Source: Streptomyces glaucescens (lineage in GTDB: Bacteria; Actinomycetota; Actinomycetes; Streptomycetales; Streptomycetaceae). Taken from it: DNA of 64,000 nt. The notes beneath the pieces are model-generated. The model did no database searches. It saw only the letters and a program-made list of their open reading frames with translations, and was not told where the DNA came from. Position numbers and translations under genes: made by a program. Shown in pieces: positions 8,764 through 16,504 of the stretch. Location of the stretch: assembly GCF_000761215.1 (NCBI RefSeq), contig NZ_CP009438.1, positions 620,001 to 684,000 of the forward strand. The letters run 5' to 3'. Positions within the stretch are counted from its first letter, which is position 1; the number at the start of each line of letters is the position of its first letter.

Positions 8764-9213
8764 ATGTCGCAGGTCGAGGAATCCATCGAGGTCGCCGTCC
8801 CCGTGCACACCGCCTACAACCAGTGGACGCAGTTCGAGACGTTCCCCGCGTTCATGGACGGCGTGGAGCGCATCGAGCAGCGCACCGACACGCTCACCCA
8901 CTGGGTGACGAAGGTCGACGGGGTCCGGCGGGAGTTCGACGCGGAGATCACCGAGCAGATCCCGGACGAGCGGGTCGCCTGGACGACCGTCGCCGGTGAC
9001 GCCCGCCAGGCGGGCGTGGTGACGTTCCACCGCCTCGACGACGCCCGCACCAAGGTGATGCTGCAGATGGACTTCGAGCCGGACGGCGTCGCCGAGACCG
9101 TCGGCGACAAGCTGGGGTTCGTGAAGCGGCAGACCAAGGGCGACCTGGAGCGCTTCAAGAAGTACATCGAGGAGCGCGGGCAGGAGACCGGGGCCTGGCG
9201 CGGCCAGGTCTGA
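8764..9213 (+). CDS. SRPBCC (START-like) family protein
   Basis: A 149-residue helix-grip protein of the polyketide cyclase / dehydrase group. It begins SQVEESIEVAVPVHTAYNQW and continues FPAFMDGVERIEQ and RVAWTTVAGDARQAGVVTF. Members bind small hydrophobic ligands in a cavity; no catalytic residue can be assigned and no polyketide synthase is nearby, so it is more likely a ligand-binding or stress protein. AAGGAG lies 10 nt before the ATG. Confidence 0.85.
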   Translation: MSQVEESIEVAVPVHTAYNQWTQFETFPAFMDGVERIEQRTDTLTHWVTKVDGVRREFDAEITEQIPDERVAWTTVAGDARQAGVVTFHRLDDARTKVMLQMDFEPDGVAETVGDKLGFVKRQTKGDLERFKKYIEERGQETGAWRGQV

Positions 9214-9273
9214 GCGCGCCGCGTCCCGCGCGGCCGGCCGGGGCCGCCGGTACGCCGCCCGGCCCGCCGCCGC

Positions 9274-9957
9274 TCAGCCGGCCGCGGCGGTGCGGCACTC
9301 CGGGTGGCCCCAGCCCTGGTCGTTCCTGGCGATCGGCTCGCCCGCGGCGTAGGACCGGCCGCACGGACAGCGACCGGGGAACTTCGCCTTGATCGTCCGC
9401 GAACCGCCGCCGCTCCTCCGGGCCGCCGGAGGGCGGCGGCGCGGTGTTCCGGCGGACGGGGCGTCCGGGGCGGGCGGCGGCTCCGGGGAGCCGAGGGCGC
9501 TGCCCGCCGGCTCCTGCCCGGAGGCCGCCTGGCTGGCGGCACGGTCGGCGAAGTCGTTGAGCGGGTCGCCGTCCACCTGGTGGGCGGGGACGTACCGGAA
9601 CTCGACGGTGCGGCCGTCGAGCAGTTCGTCGATCCGCACGACCAGGTCCTGGTTGGCGACGGGCTTGCCGGCGGACGTCTTCCAGCCGTTGCGCTTCCAC
9701 CCGGGCAGCCACGTGGTCACGGCCTTCATCGCGTACTGCGAGTCCATCCGGATCTCCAGCGGCACGGCCGGGTCGGTCGCCGCCAGCAGCCGCTCCAGGG
9801 CGGTCAGTTCGGCGACGTTGTTGGTGGCCCGGCCGAGCGGGCCCGCCTCCCACCGGACCGGCGTCTCCGTCTCGTCGGCGACGACCCAGGCCCAGCCCGC
9901 CGGTCCGGGGTTTCCCTTCGATGCCCCGTCGCACGCGGCCACCACTCGTTCACGCAT
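9274..9957 (-). CDS. rnhA: Ribonuclease HI with C-terminal Cys/His knuckle
   Basis: A 227-residue protein. Residues 1-150 are type-1 RNase H, which cuts RNA in RNA:DNA hybrids: ACDGASKGNPGPAGWAW (first catalytic Asp), NNVAELTALERLL (catalytic Glu), IRMDSQYAMKAV (Asp) and VPAHQVDGDPLNDFAD (final Asp). A Pro/Ala linker leads to a tail PGRCPCGRSYAAGEPI...GWGHPECR that has the CxC...HxxC spacing of a zinc knuckle. ATG at 9957 fits the family start; ATG at 9969 is also possible, and neither has a strong ribosome site. Confidence 0.85.
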   Translation of the reverse strand: MRERVVAACDGASKGNPGPAGWAWVVADETETPVRWEAGPLGRATNNVAELTALERLLAATDPAVPLEIRMDSQYAMKAVTTWLPGWKRNGWKTSAGKPVANQDLVVRIDELLDGRTVEFRYVPAHQVDGDPLNDFADRAASQAASGQEPAGSALGSPEPPPAPDAPSAGTPRRRPPAARRSGGGSRTIKAKFPGRCPCGRSYAAGEPIARNDQGWGHPECRTAAAG

Positions 9958-10009
9958 GAGCCCGATCATGCCATGGACGGGCCGGGTTCCCGGTGAGGGG
10001 GACGGTGGC

Positions 10010-10816
10010 TCAGGAGACCTCGGTGGTCCCGGGCATCTCCCCTTCCGTCCTCGTGACGTCGATCACGGTGAAGTTCGCCCCCTGCGGATCGCTCAGCGCG
10101 GCGAACCGCCCGAACGGGCTGTCCATCGGGCCGAACCGCAGCACACCGCCGCGCCCGGTGGCCTTCGCCACGGCCTCGTCGCAGTCGGGGACGGCGAAGT
10201 AGACGTTGATGTACGGCGGGATCTCGGGCGGGAACTCCTCGGTCATCCTCATCCGGCCGAGCACCGGGGCGTCCCCGGCCTCGAAGATCCTGAAGTCCAC
10301 CCCGTGGTCCTGCAGCTGCTTGGCCCGGTACGGGAAGACGGCCGGGAAGAAGGCGTCCGACTTCTCGGGCTCACGGGTGAAGACCTCCGCCCAGCAGAAG
10401 GCGCCGGGCGTGCCCGTCTCCGCCTGGAAGCCCTCGTGGGTGCCCGACTGCCACACGCCGAACGCGACCCCGCTCGGGTCGCGGGCCAGGCACATGGTGC
10501 CGAAGTCGGCGACCGCCATCGGCTCCACCAGCACCTCGCCGCCGTTGTGCCGGATCTTCTCTGCGGTGGCGGCGGCGTCCGGGGAGGCGAGGTAGAGACA
10601 CCACTGCGACTGCCCCTCCCCCTCCTGGCCCGGCATGGGCGGGACGATGGCGGCGACCGCCTTGCCGTCGTGGTAGGCCTGCGTGTAGTTGCCGTACTCC
10701 GTCGCCGACTCGCCGAAGGTCCAGCCGAGGACGTCGCCGTAGAAGCTCTTGGCCCCTTCCAGGTCGGTGAACATCGCGTCGGCCCAGCAGGGATGTCCCT
10801 CAGGTTTCACGGCCAT
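10010..10816 (-). CDS. VOC family protein with two glyoxalase-like domains
   Basis: A 268-residue protein with two tandem vicinal-oxygen-chelate domains. The first starts GHPCWADAMFTDLEGAKSFY; the second starts TGTPGAFCWAEVFTREPEKSDAFF and ends GRFAALSDPQGANFTVIDV. Such two-domain proteins in Streptomyces include hydroxylases and resistance proteins, but metal ligands cannot be fixed without alignment and the substrate is unknown. AGAGGG lies about 9 nt before the ATG. Confidence 0.88.
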   Translation of the reverse strand: MAVKPEGHPCWADAMFTDLEGAKSFYGDVLGWTFGESATEYGNYTQAYHDGKAVAAIVPPMPGQEGEGQSQWCLYLASPDAAATAEKIRHNGGEVLVEPMAVADFGTMCLARDPSGVAFGVWQSGTHEGFQAETGTPGAFCWAEVFTREPEKSDAFFPAVFPYRAKQLQDHGVDFRIFEAGDAPVLGRMRMTEEFPPEIPPYINVYFAVPDCDEAVAKATGRGGVLRFGPMDSPFGRFAALSDPQGANFTVIDVTRTEGEMPGTTEVS

Positions 10817-10931
10817 GATCGCGGCCCTCTTCCGGTTGGTGAAACGGTCCCTTCCTCACGCTAGCCACCCGGTCGCCGCCCCGCCCGCCGGCGGGCGGGG
10901 CCCCCGTCCTGCCCGGGTGGCGGCTGGGCGG

Positions 10932-11414
10932 TCACTCGCCGGCGTACGCCTTCTCCAGGGCGGCGAGGTCGAGCTTGCCCATCGTCAGCATGGCCGCCAT
11001 CGCGCGCTGCGCCTTCGCCGGGTCCGGGTCGCCGACCATGTCGTCGAGCCGGCTCGCGGAGACCTGCCAGGACACGCCGTACTTGTCCTTGAGCCAGCCG
11101 CAGGGGCCGGGCTCGCCGCCGTTCTCGGTCAGCCTGGTCCAGTAGTAGTCGATCTCCTCCTGGTCGTCGCACTGGACGATGAAGGAGACCGCCTCGTTGA
11201 ACGTGAAGTCCGGGCCGCCGTTGAGCGCCATGAACCGCTGCCCGTTAACCGTGAACTCGACGGTCATCACCGTGCCGGCCGGGCGGGGGGCGCCCTCGGG
11301 GTAGCGGGCGATCCTGTCGATGCTCGAGTTCTTGAAGATCGAGACGTAGTGGTGGGCGGCTTCCTCGGCCTCGGTGTCGAACCAGAGACACGTGGTGAAT
11401 CCGTCGGTCGTCAT
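10932..11414 (-). CDS. VOC family protein, PhnB / 3-demethylubiquinone methyltransferase-like
   Basis: A 160-residue PhnB-type protein: FTTCLWFDTEAEEAAHHYVSIF, GQRFMALNGGPDFTFNEAVSFIVQC, CGWLKDKYGVSWQVSA and AQRAMAAMLTMGKLDLAALEKAYAG. Despite old names, these are non-methyltransferase VOC proteins of unknown reaction. I chose ATG 11414 because GGAGG lies 6 nt upstream; the longer frame adds 11 residues without support. Divergent from the epoxide hydrolase gene. Confidence 0.88.
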   Translation of the reverse strand: MTTDGFTTCLWFDTEAEEAAHHYVSIFKNSSIDRIARYPEGAPRPAGTVMTVEFTVNGQRFMALNGGPDFTFNEAVSFIVQCDDQEEIDYYWTRLTENGGEPGPCGWLKDKYGVSWQVSASRLDDMVGDPDPAKAQRAMAAMLTMGKLDLAALEKAYAGE

Positions 11415-11600
11415 GTCTGCCTCCTGGGCGTGGAACGCGGTCACCACTGTCGACCGCCGCCCCGGGCGAAACTCATCGGCCGGGCACGCACCGATTTCCG
11501 CGTCCTTCCGCCCGTCCGTGCGTCCAGCCCCGTCCGGCCGTTCCGACCCGTCCCGCGGGAGCCCGGCACGACCGGCGGGACACCCCCTAGCATCGCGGTC

Positions 11601-12809
11601 ATGACCACATCACCGGGCACGGACGCCGTCCGCCCCTTCCGTCTCGCCGTCCCCGACGAGGCCCTCGCCGACCTGCACGACCGCCTCGACCGCACCCGCT
11701 GGCCCGACCAGCTCCCGGGAGTCGGGTGGGCGTACGGGGTGCCCGCGGACTACCTGCGCGAGCTGGTGCGGTACTGGCGGCACGACTACGACTGGCGGGC
11801 CGCCGAGGCCCGGCTCGCCGCGTGGCCGCAGTACACCACCACCATCGACGGGGCGAACGTCCACTTCGCGCACATCCGCTCCCCCGAGCCGGACGCCACG
11901 CCGCTGGTCATCACACATGGCTGGCCCGGTTCGATCGTCGAGTTCCTGGACGTCGTCGGCCCGTTGACCGACCCGGCCGCGTACGGCGGGGAATCGCAGG
12001 ACGCGTTCCACGTCGTCGTGCCGAGCATCCCCGGGTTCGGCCTGTCCGGGCCGACGACGGAACCCGGCTGGGAAGCCGGGCGGATCGCCGACGCCTGGGC
12101 CGAGCTGATGCGCCGGCTCGGCTACGAACGGTTCGGCGCGCAGGGCGGAGACTGGGGCGCCGCCATCTCCCGCGAACTGGGCCGCGCCCACCCCGGCCGG
12201 GTCATCGGCGTCCATCTCAACCTGCTGCCGGGCGCTCAGGCGACCACGGAGCCCACCGCCGAGGAGCTGGCGGCCCTCGGTCCCGAGGAGCGGGAGCGCA
12301 CACTGGCCTCCTGGCGCGGCTGGAGCGCCTGGTCGAGCGAGGGCACCGGCTACGCCGTGCTCCAGGCGACCCGGCCGCAGACCCTGGCCTACGCCCTGAC
12401 CGACTCGCCGGTGGGTCAGCTCGCCTGGATCGTCGAGAAGTTCAAGGAGTGGACGGACTCCGGGGAACTGCCCGAGGAGGCCGTGGACCGGGACCGGCTG
12501 CTGACCAACGTGATGCTGTACTGGCTGACGGGGACGGCCGGGTCCGCCGCCCGCATCTACTACGAGCGGGCGCACGCCACCGGCCGTGCCGCCGCGCCCG
12601 CCGAACCGTCCACCGTGCCGACCGCCGTCGCCCTCTTCCCGGCCGAACTGCAGCTCCCGCTGCGGCACAAGGCCGACCGCACCGAGCACATCGTCCGCTG
12701 GACGGAGCTGGACCGGGGCGGGCACTTCGCCGCGCTGGAGGAGCCGGACCTCCTGGTGGCGGACGTGCGGGCGTTCTTCCGGCAGCTGCGGCAGGACGGC
12801 GCCGGCTGA
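11601..12809 (+). CDS. Epoxide hydrolase (EHN domain, alpha/beta hydrolase)
   Basis: A 402-residue microsomal-type epoxide hydrolase. The N-terminal EHN domain (PFRLAVPDEALADLHDRLDRTRWPDQ) is followed by the hydrolase core: oxyanion HGWPGS, nucleophile Asp in QGGDWGA, and a late catalytic His in RGGHFAALEEPDLL. It converts epoxides to diols. The gene appears leaderless: TAGCAT (11588-11593) ends 7 nt before the ATG and no ribosome site is present. The same frame is open for 850 bp upstream, but that is the antisense of the VOC genes. Confidence 0.92.
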   Translation: MTTSPGTDAVRPFRLAVPDEALADLHDRLDRTRWPDQLPGVGWAYGVPADYLRELVRYWRHDYDWRAAEARLAAWPQYTTTIDGANVHFAHIRSPEPDATPLVITHGWPGSIVEFLDVVGPLTDPAAYGGESQDAFHVVVPSIPGFGLSGPTTEPGWEAGRIADAWAELMRRLGYERFGAQGGDWGAAISRELGRAHPGRVIGVHLNLLPGAQATTEPTAEELAALGPEERERTLASWRGWSAWSSEGTGYAVLQATRPQTLAYALTDSPVGQLAWIVEKFKEWTDSGELPEEAVDRDRLLTNVMLYWLTGTAGSAARIYYERAHATGRAAAPAEPSTVPTAVALFPAELQLPLRHKADRTEHIVRWTELDRGGHFAALEEPDLLVADVRAFFRQLRQDGAG

Positions 12810-12813
12810 TCGC

Positions 12814-12843
12814 TTCGCCCTCGGCGAATTCGCGGCGGGCAGA
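12814..12843 (+). promoter_or_regulatory. Tandem 15-bp operator upstream of clpP3, predicted PopR sites
   Basis: Two abutting copies of a 6-3-6 inverted repeat: TTCGCC-N3-GGCGAA (12814-12828) and TTCGCG-N3-GGCAGA (12829-12843). PopR of S. lividans activates clpP3-clpP4 through tandem motifs which I recall as TCTGCC-N3-GGCAGA; the second half-site here is identical to that. They end 67 bp before the clpP3 start, a position suited to an activator. Confidence 0.65.
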
Positions 12844-12910
12844 GAAATCACCGGCCGGTGGCGTGCCCGGCCGACAGTGGAGTCACCGGTATCCACGACC
12901 AGGAGGTCAG

Positions 12911-13549
12911 ATGACTCCGCACACGATGCCCGCCCCACGCGCGCAGGAGGGCGACACCCCGCCGACCCGGTTCGACGATCATCTCGCGGCACAGCTGCTC
13001 GGGCAGCGGATCGTTCTCCTGGGCACCCAGGTCGACGAGGTCTCCGCGAACCGGGTGTGCAGCCAGCTGCTGATCCTGTCCGCGGAGGACCCGCGGACCG
13101 ACATCAGCCTGTTCGTGAACAGCCCCGGCGGGTCGGTGCACGCCGGGCTGGCCATCTACGACACCATGCGGCTGATCCCCAACGACGTCTCCACCCTGGC
13201 GATGGGATTCGCGGCCAGCATGGGGCAGTTCCTGCTCAGCGTCGGCGCGCCCGGCAAGCGGTACGCCCTGCCGAACGCCCGGATCATGATGCACCAGCCG
13301 TCCGCGGGCATCGGCGGCACCACCGCGGACATCGAGATCCAGGCGGACAACCTGGAGTTCACCAAGCGGACCATCGAGCGCATCACCGCGGAGCACACCG
13401 GGCAGAGCCCGGAGACCATCTCCCGGGACGGTGACCGCGACCGCTGGTTCACGGCCGAGGAGGCCAGGGAGTACGGGATGGTGGACCGGATCGTGGACTC
13501 CTTCGCGGAGATCCTGCCGGCCGCGACGCGACGACGGACGGGGCTGTAG
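12911..13549 (+). CDS. clpP3: ATP-dependent Clp protease proteolytic subunit ClpP3
   Basis: A 212-residue self-compartmentalising serine protease subunit. The triad is complete: Ser in GFAASMGQF, His in [11 protein letters not shown] and Asp in [11 protein letters not shown]. It assembles into a heptameric ring that needs a ClpX or ClpC ATPase. AGGAGGT lies 3 nt before the ATG. clpP4 follows after 2 bp, so the pair is one transcript. In Streptomyces clpP3-clpP4 is a back-up set, silent unless ClpP1/P2 activity falls and PopR accumulates. Identification as ClpP3 rests on the PopR context and gene order. Confidence 0.93.
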   Translation: MTPHTMPAPRAQEGDTPPTRFDDHLAAQLLGQRIVLLGTQVDEVSANRVCSQLLILSAEDPRTDISLFVNSPGGSVHAGLAIYDTMRLIPNDVSTLAMGFAASMGQFLLSVGAPGKRYALPNARIMMHQPSAGIGGTTADIEIQADNLEFTKRTIERITAEHTGQSPETISRDGDRDRWFTAEEAREYGMVDRIVDSFAEILPAATRRRTGL

Positions 13550-13551
13550 TC

Positions 13552-14154
13552 ATGAGCGGTTACACGATTCCGCACGTGGTCGAGCGGACTCCGCACGGCG
13601 AGCGGTCCTACGACGTGTTCAGCCGGCTGCTGTCGGAGCGGATCATCTTCCTCGGCACCGAGATCGACGACGGCGTCGCCAACGTCGTCATCGCGCAACT
13701 CCTCCATCTGGAGTCGGCGGCGCCGGAGAGCGAGATCTCGATCTATCTCAACTCGCCCGGCGGCTCGTACACCTCGCTGATGGCGATCTACGACACCATG
13801 ACCTTCGTGAAGGCGCCGATCTCCACGTTCTGCGTGGGGCAGGCGGCGTCCACGGCGGCCGTGCTGCTGGCCGGCGGGGACCCCGGGCGGCGGTTCGTGC
13901 TGGACCACGCCCGGGTGCTGCTCGGCCAGCCCGCCAGCGGCGGACGCCAGGGCACGGTGTCCGACCTCGCCCTCCAGGCCAAGGAGATGGTGCGGATCCG
14001 GTCCCAGGTGGAGGAGGTGCTGGCCCGGCACACCGGCCACGACATCGCCACGCTGCGGGCCGACATGGACCGGGACAAGGTGTTCACCGCCCAGGAGGCG
14101 GTGGCGTACGGGCTGGCCGACGAGGTGCTGAGCCGGCGTCTCGCGACGGTCTGA
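13552..14154 (+). CDS. clpP4: Clp protease subunit ClpP4, catalytic His replaced by Gly
   Basis: A 200-residue ClpP-fold subunit co-transcribed with clpP3. The Ser region ([10 protein letters not shown]) and Asp region ([16 protein letters not shown]) are kept, but the MxHQP segment that carries the catalytic His reads [12 protein letters not shown], giving Gly in place of His. Direct reading of the DNA (CTC GGC CAG CCC) confirms it. It is therefore probably proteolytically inactive and may act as a structural or gating partner of ClpP3, as ClpR does in cyanobacteria. Start ATG lies 2 bp after the clpP3 stop, suggesting translational coupling. Confidence 0.9.
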   Translation: MSGYTIPHVVERTPHGERSYDVFSRLLSERIIFLGTEIDDGVANVVIAQLLHLESAAPESEISIYLNSPGGSYTSLMAIYDTMTFVKAPISTFCVGQAASTAAVLLAGGDPGRRFVLDHARVLLGQPASGGRQGTVSDLALQAKEMVRIRSQVEEVLARHTGHDIATLRADMDRDKVFTAQEAVAYGLADEVLSRRLATV

Positions 14155-14160
14155 GACGCC

Positions 14161-14175
14161 GGCCGGGCACCGGCC
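14161..14175. terminator. Hairpin filling the clpP4-popR convergent gap
   Basis: GGCCGG / CCGGCC form a perfect 6-bp stem with a 3-nt loop that abuts the popR stop codon and lies 6 nt after the clpP4 stop. Confidence 0.5.
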
Positions 14176-14613
14176 TCAGGCGGCCAGGCAGAGCCCGTCG
14201 TACGACGAGGTCGTGGTGGTGCGGCCACGGGGGGCGGGCCGGGAGGTGACCCTGACCAGCTCCCGCTGGGCCATCGTCAGCAGGTCGCCCAGGCCGAGGC
14301 CGAGCGCCCGGGCGGCGGCCGCGAGCACCTCCGAGGATGCCTCCTTGCGGCCCCGCTCCACCTCCGACAGGTACGGCATCGAGATCCGGGCCGCGTCGGC
14401 GACGTCCTTGAGCGTCCGCTCCTGCGCGAGCCGTTCGCGCCGCAGGACGTCGCCGACGAGGTCGCGCCACAGGGGTTCCTTGGGTGCGGCGCCGTGCGGG
14501 CGCGCCGGGCGCACGGGCGCGGGGGGCGGGGTCGCGGCGCCCGGGTGCGCGGGGCGCGCGGCCCGGGGGCGGAGCTGGATGACGCGGGCTGCGTTCGGCG
14601 GTTGGTCGGTCAT
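14176..14613 (-). CDS. popR: PopR, XRE-family activator of clpP3-clpP4
   Basis: A 145-residue protein: a Pro/Ala-rich N-terminus, a Cro/C1-type helix-turn-helix at about residues 50-115 (LRRERLAQERTLKDVADAAR, MPYLSEVERGRKEASSEVL) and a flexible tail ending GLCLAA. In S. lividans PopR activates clpP3-clpP4 and is destroyed by ClpP1/P2 through its C-terminal Ala-Ala, so the back-up protease is made only when the main one fails. Gene order (convergent to clpP4), the HTH and the LAA tail all match. The gene looks leaderless: TAGGCT (14620-14625) ends 6 nt before the ATG. The close relative ClgR also ends LAA, but context favours PopR. Confidence 0.9.
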   Translation of the reverse strand: MTDQPPNAARVIQLRPRAARPAHPGAATPPPAPVRPARPHGAAPKEPLWRDLVGDVLRRERLAQERTLKDVADAARISMPYLSEVERGRKEASSEVLAAAARALGLGLGDLLTMAQRELVRVTSRPAPRGRTTTTSSYDGLCLAA

Positions 14614-14657
14614 CGCTTCAGCCTAGGAGCGGGCGGCCGGACCGGAAGGCCCCGGCG

Positions 14658-14674
14658 TTCCGCCCTCGGTGGAA
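14658..14674. promoter_or_regulatory. Palindrome upstream of popR, possible autoregulatory site
   Basis: TTCCGCC-CTC-GGTGGAA, a 7-3-7 inverted repeat with one mismatch pair, centred about 53 bp upstream of the predicted leaderless popR start. Its centre resembles the clpP3 operator TTCGCC-CTC-GGCGAA. Confidence 0.45.
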
Positions 14675-15001
14675 TGGGGCAAATCGCCGGCGGTGCATGC
14701 TACGGAATCCGGACAGGTCAGGACGGATCACGGAGGTTCGGTGAAGCGGCCCGTCCGGTGGCCGACTCCGCCGTGAACTGGGATGATGCGTCCGGTGGAG
14801 TCATGGCGGAGATCCGTCCGGACGGCAGACAGAACCTGGTACCGGCTGTTTTGCGCCATCTCGACACCGGTCGTGCATGCTCGGCCACACTCCGGGTACC
14901 CGCACGGGTGCGCTTCCGGCCCGGGGCGCACCAGGACCGCAGCAGCCGAGAGCCGTAGCGAAAGAGGCAGACGTCGCACCATGACTTCCGTGGGAGAGGC
15001 A

Positions 15002-15901
15002 ATGGACACCGCCAGCGCCACCGCCCTGACCGGGCCTGAGGCGCCGGTCGTCGAGCAGAGCGAGCGGGCCGGCACCGGGTCCGGCCCGGTGCCGGCGGTC
15101 GTGGACCCGCGGGCGGTGGCGCCCCGCGACGCACGGGAGCTGTCGCGCCAGTTCTTCCACCGGCTGCAGGAGCTGGAGGAGGGCACCCGCGAGTACCAGT
15201 ACGCGCGCAACACGCTCATCGAGATGAACATGTCGCTGGTGCGCTTCGCGGCCGGCCGGTTCCGCGGCCGCGGAGACGACATGGAGGACGTCGTCCAGAC
15301 CGGCATGATCGGTCTGATCAAGGCCATCGACCGGTTCGACCTCAGCCGCGAGGTCGAGTTCACCTCGTTCGCGCTGCCGTACGTCGTGGGTGAGATCAAG
15401 CGGTTCTTCCGGGACACCACGTGGGCGGTGCACGTGCCGCGCCGGCTCCAGGAGCTGCGGGTGGAGCTGGCCAAGGCACGCGAGGAGCTGTCCAGCCGGC
15501 TGGACCGCGAGCCGACGGTCGCGGAGCTGGCCACCTTGATGAACATCTCCGAGAACGAGGTGGTCGAGGGCCAGATCGCGGCCAACGGCTACCACTCGGC
15601 GTCGCTGGACGCCGCCCTGACGGGTGACGGGCCCGAGGACGGCGAGGCGGTGCTGGCCGACTTCATCGGAGTCGAGGAGCACGGGCTGCGGCTCGTGGAG
15701 GACTTCCATTCGCTGGCCCCGCTGATGGCCGGGCTGGACGAGCGGGAGCGGCGGATCCTGCACCTGCGGTTCGTCGAGGAGGCCACCCAGGCCGAGATCG
15801 GCGAAGAGCTCGGCTGCTCGCAGATGCACGTGTCCCGGCTGCTCAAGCGGATCATCGTCCGGCTGCGCAAGGGCATGCTCGGCGAGCTGGACCGCATCTG
15901 A
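15002..15901 (+). CDS. RNA polymerase sigma factor, SigB/F/G family
   Basis: A 299-residue group-3 sigma factor. Region 2 is visible in MNMSLVRFAAGRFRGRGDDMEDVVQ and GLIKAIDRFD, with EFTSFALPYVVGEIKRFFRD; region 3 follows (VPRRLQELRVELAKAREELS); region 4 is LDERERRILHLRFVEEATQAEIGEELG and SQMHVSRLLKRI. Streptomyces has many SigB paralogues controlled by anti-sigma partner switching. In S. coelicolor the paralogue beside popR is, as I recall, SigL, so orthology to SigL is likely. ATG at 15002 has GGGAG 5 nt upstream; ATG at 14981 lacks a well-spaced site. Confidence 0.9.
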   Translation: MDTASATALTGPEAPVVEQSERAGTGSGPVPAVVDPRAVAPRDARELSRQFFHRLQELEEGTREYQYARNTLIEMNMSLVRFAAGRFRGRGDDMEDVVQTGMIGLIKAIDRFDLSREVEFTSFALPYVVGEIKRFFRDTTWAVHVPRRLQELRVELAKAREELSSRLDREPTVAELATLMNISENEVVEGQIAANGYHSASLDAALTGDGPEDGEAVLADFIGVEEHGLRLVEDFHSLAPLMAGLDERERRILHLRFVEEATQAEIGEELGCSQMHVSRLLKRIIVRLRKGMLGELDRI

Positions 15902-15925
15902 GGCCGGGAGCCTCTCGCTGTCGGG

Positions 15926-15955
15926 CCGCCGGCCCGCCCTGCCTCGGGCCGGCGG
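15926..15955. terminator. Bidirectional hairpin between convergent sigma factor and ATP-binding protein genes
   Basis: CCGCCGGCCC / GGGCCGGCGG make a perfect 10-bp stem with a 10-nt loop; it sits 24 nt after the sigma stop and touches the end of the convergent gene. Confidence 0.65.
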
Positions 15956-15956
15956 T

Positions 15957-16412
15957 TCACACTTCGCCGAGCGTCACCACGGCCCACACGCGCTTGCCGA
16001 CCGGCACCCGCTCGACGGCGACCCGGGACGCGAGCGCGTGCACGATCTCCAGGCCGTGCCGGCCGATGCGCTCCGGATCGCGGGGGAAGCGCCGGGGCAG
16101 CGCGTCGCTGCTGTCGTAGACGGACACCGTGACCGTGCCGTCCGTGCCCTCCAGGTCGAGGATGTACGGTCCCTCGCTGTGCCGGTCCGCGTTGGTGACC
16201 AGCTCGCTGACCACGAGGAGCAGGCTCTCCCGGGTGCGCTCGGTGATCTCGGCGCACCATTCGGTCGCGAGCTGGTTCAGGAACTGCGCGGCGAACGCCC
16301 GCGCGTCCGCTATGCATCCGGGTTCCCCGGTGTAGTGCGCCGCCCGCCGCAACGGCTCCACGGGCACGTCGAAACCGGAGGGTGCGACCGTGCCGTCCCG
16401 GTGCTCGATCAT
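15957..16412 (-). CDS. RsbW-type ATP-binding protein (anti-sigma / HATPase_c)
   Basis: A 151-residue GHKL ATPase: the N box is VVSELVTNADRH and the G1 box DPERIGRHGLEIVHAL. Streptomyces encodes many such small RsbW/SpoIIAB-like proteins; some bind SigB-family sigma factors and phosphorylate anti-anti-sigma partners, others act on their own. Placement convergent to a SigB-family gene makes an anti-sigma role reasonable but unproven. ATG 16412 was chosen because GGGAGAG lies about 9 nt upstream; the longer frame has no support. Confidence 0.85.
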   Translation of the reverse strand: MIEHRDGTVAPSGFDVPVEPLRRAAHYTGEPGCIADARAFAAQFLNQLATEWCAEITERTRESLLLVVSELVTNADRHSEGPYILDLEGTDGTVTVSVYDSSDALPRRFPRDPERIGRHGLEIVHALASRVAVERVPVGKRVWAVVTLGEV

Positions 16413-16504
16413 GCGTTTCTCTCTCCCACGCCGGCCTGGCCGGATACTGCTGCACCAGTCCTCGTACCCAGAGCTCGGCGGAGCAGTCCACGGTGCAGTG
16501 GTCG

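Noticed and set aside
10749..11600. A 686-residue open frame that would extend the epoxide hydrolase upstream
   Set aside because: The extra part is the antisense of two VOC genes with clear domains and ribosome sites; the EHN domain begins right after ATG 11601.
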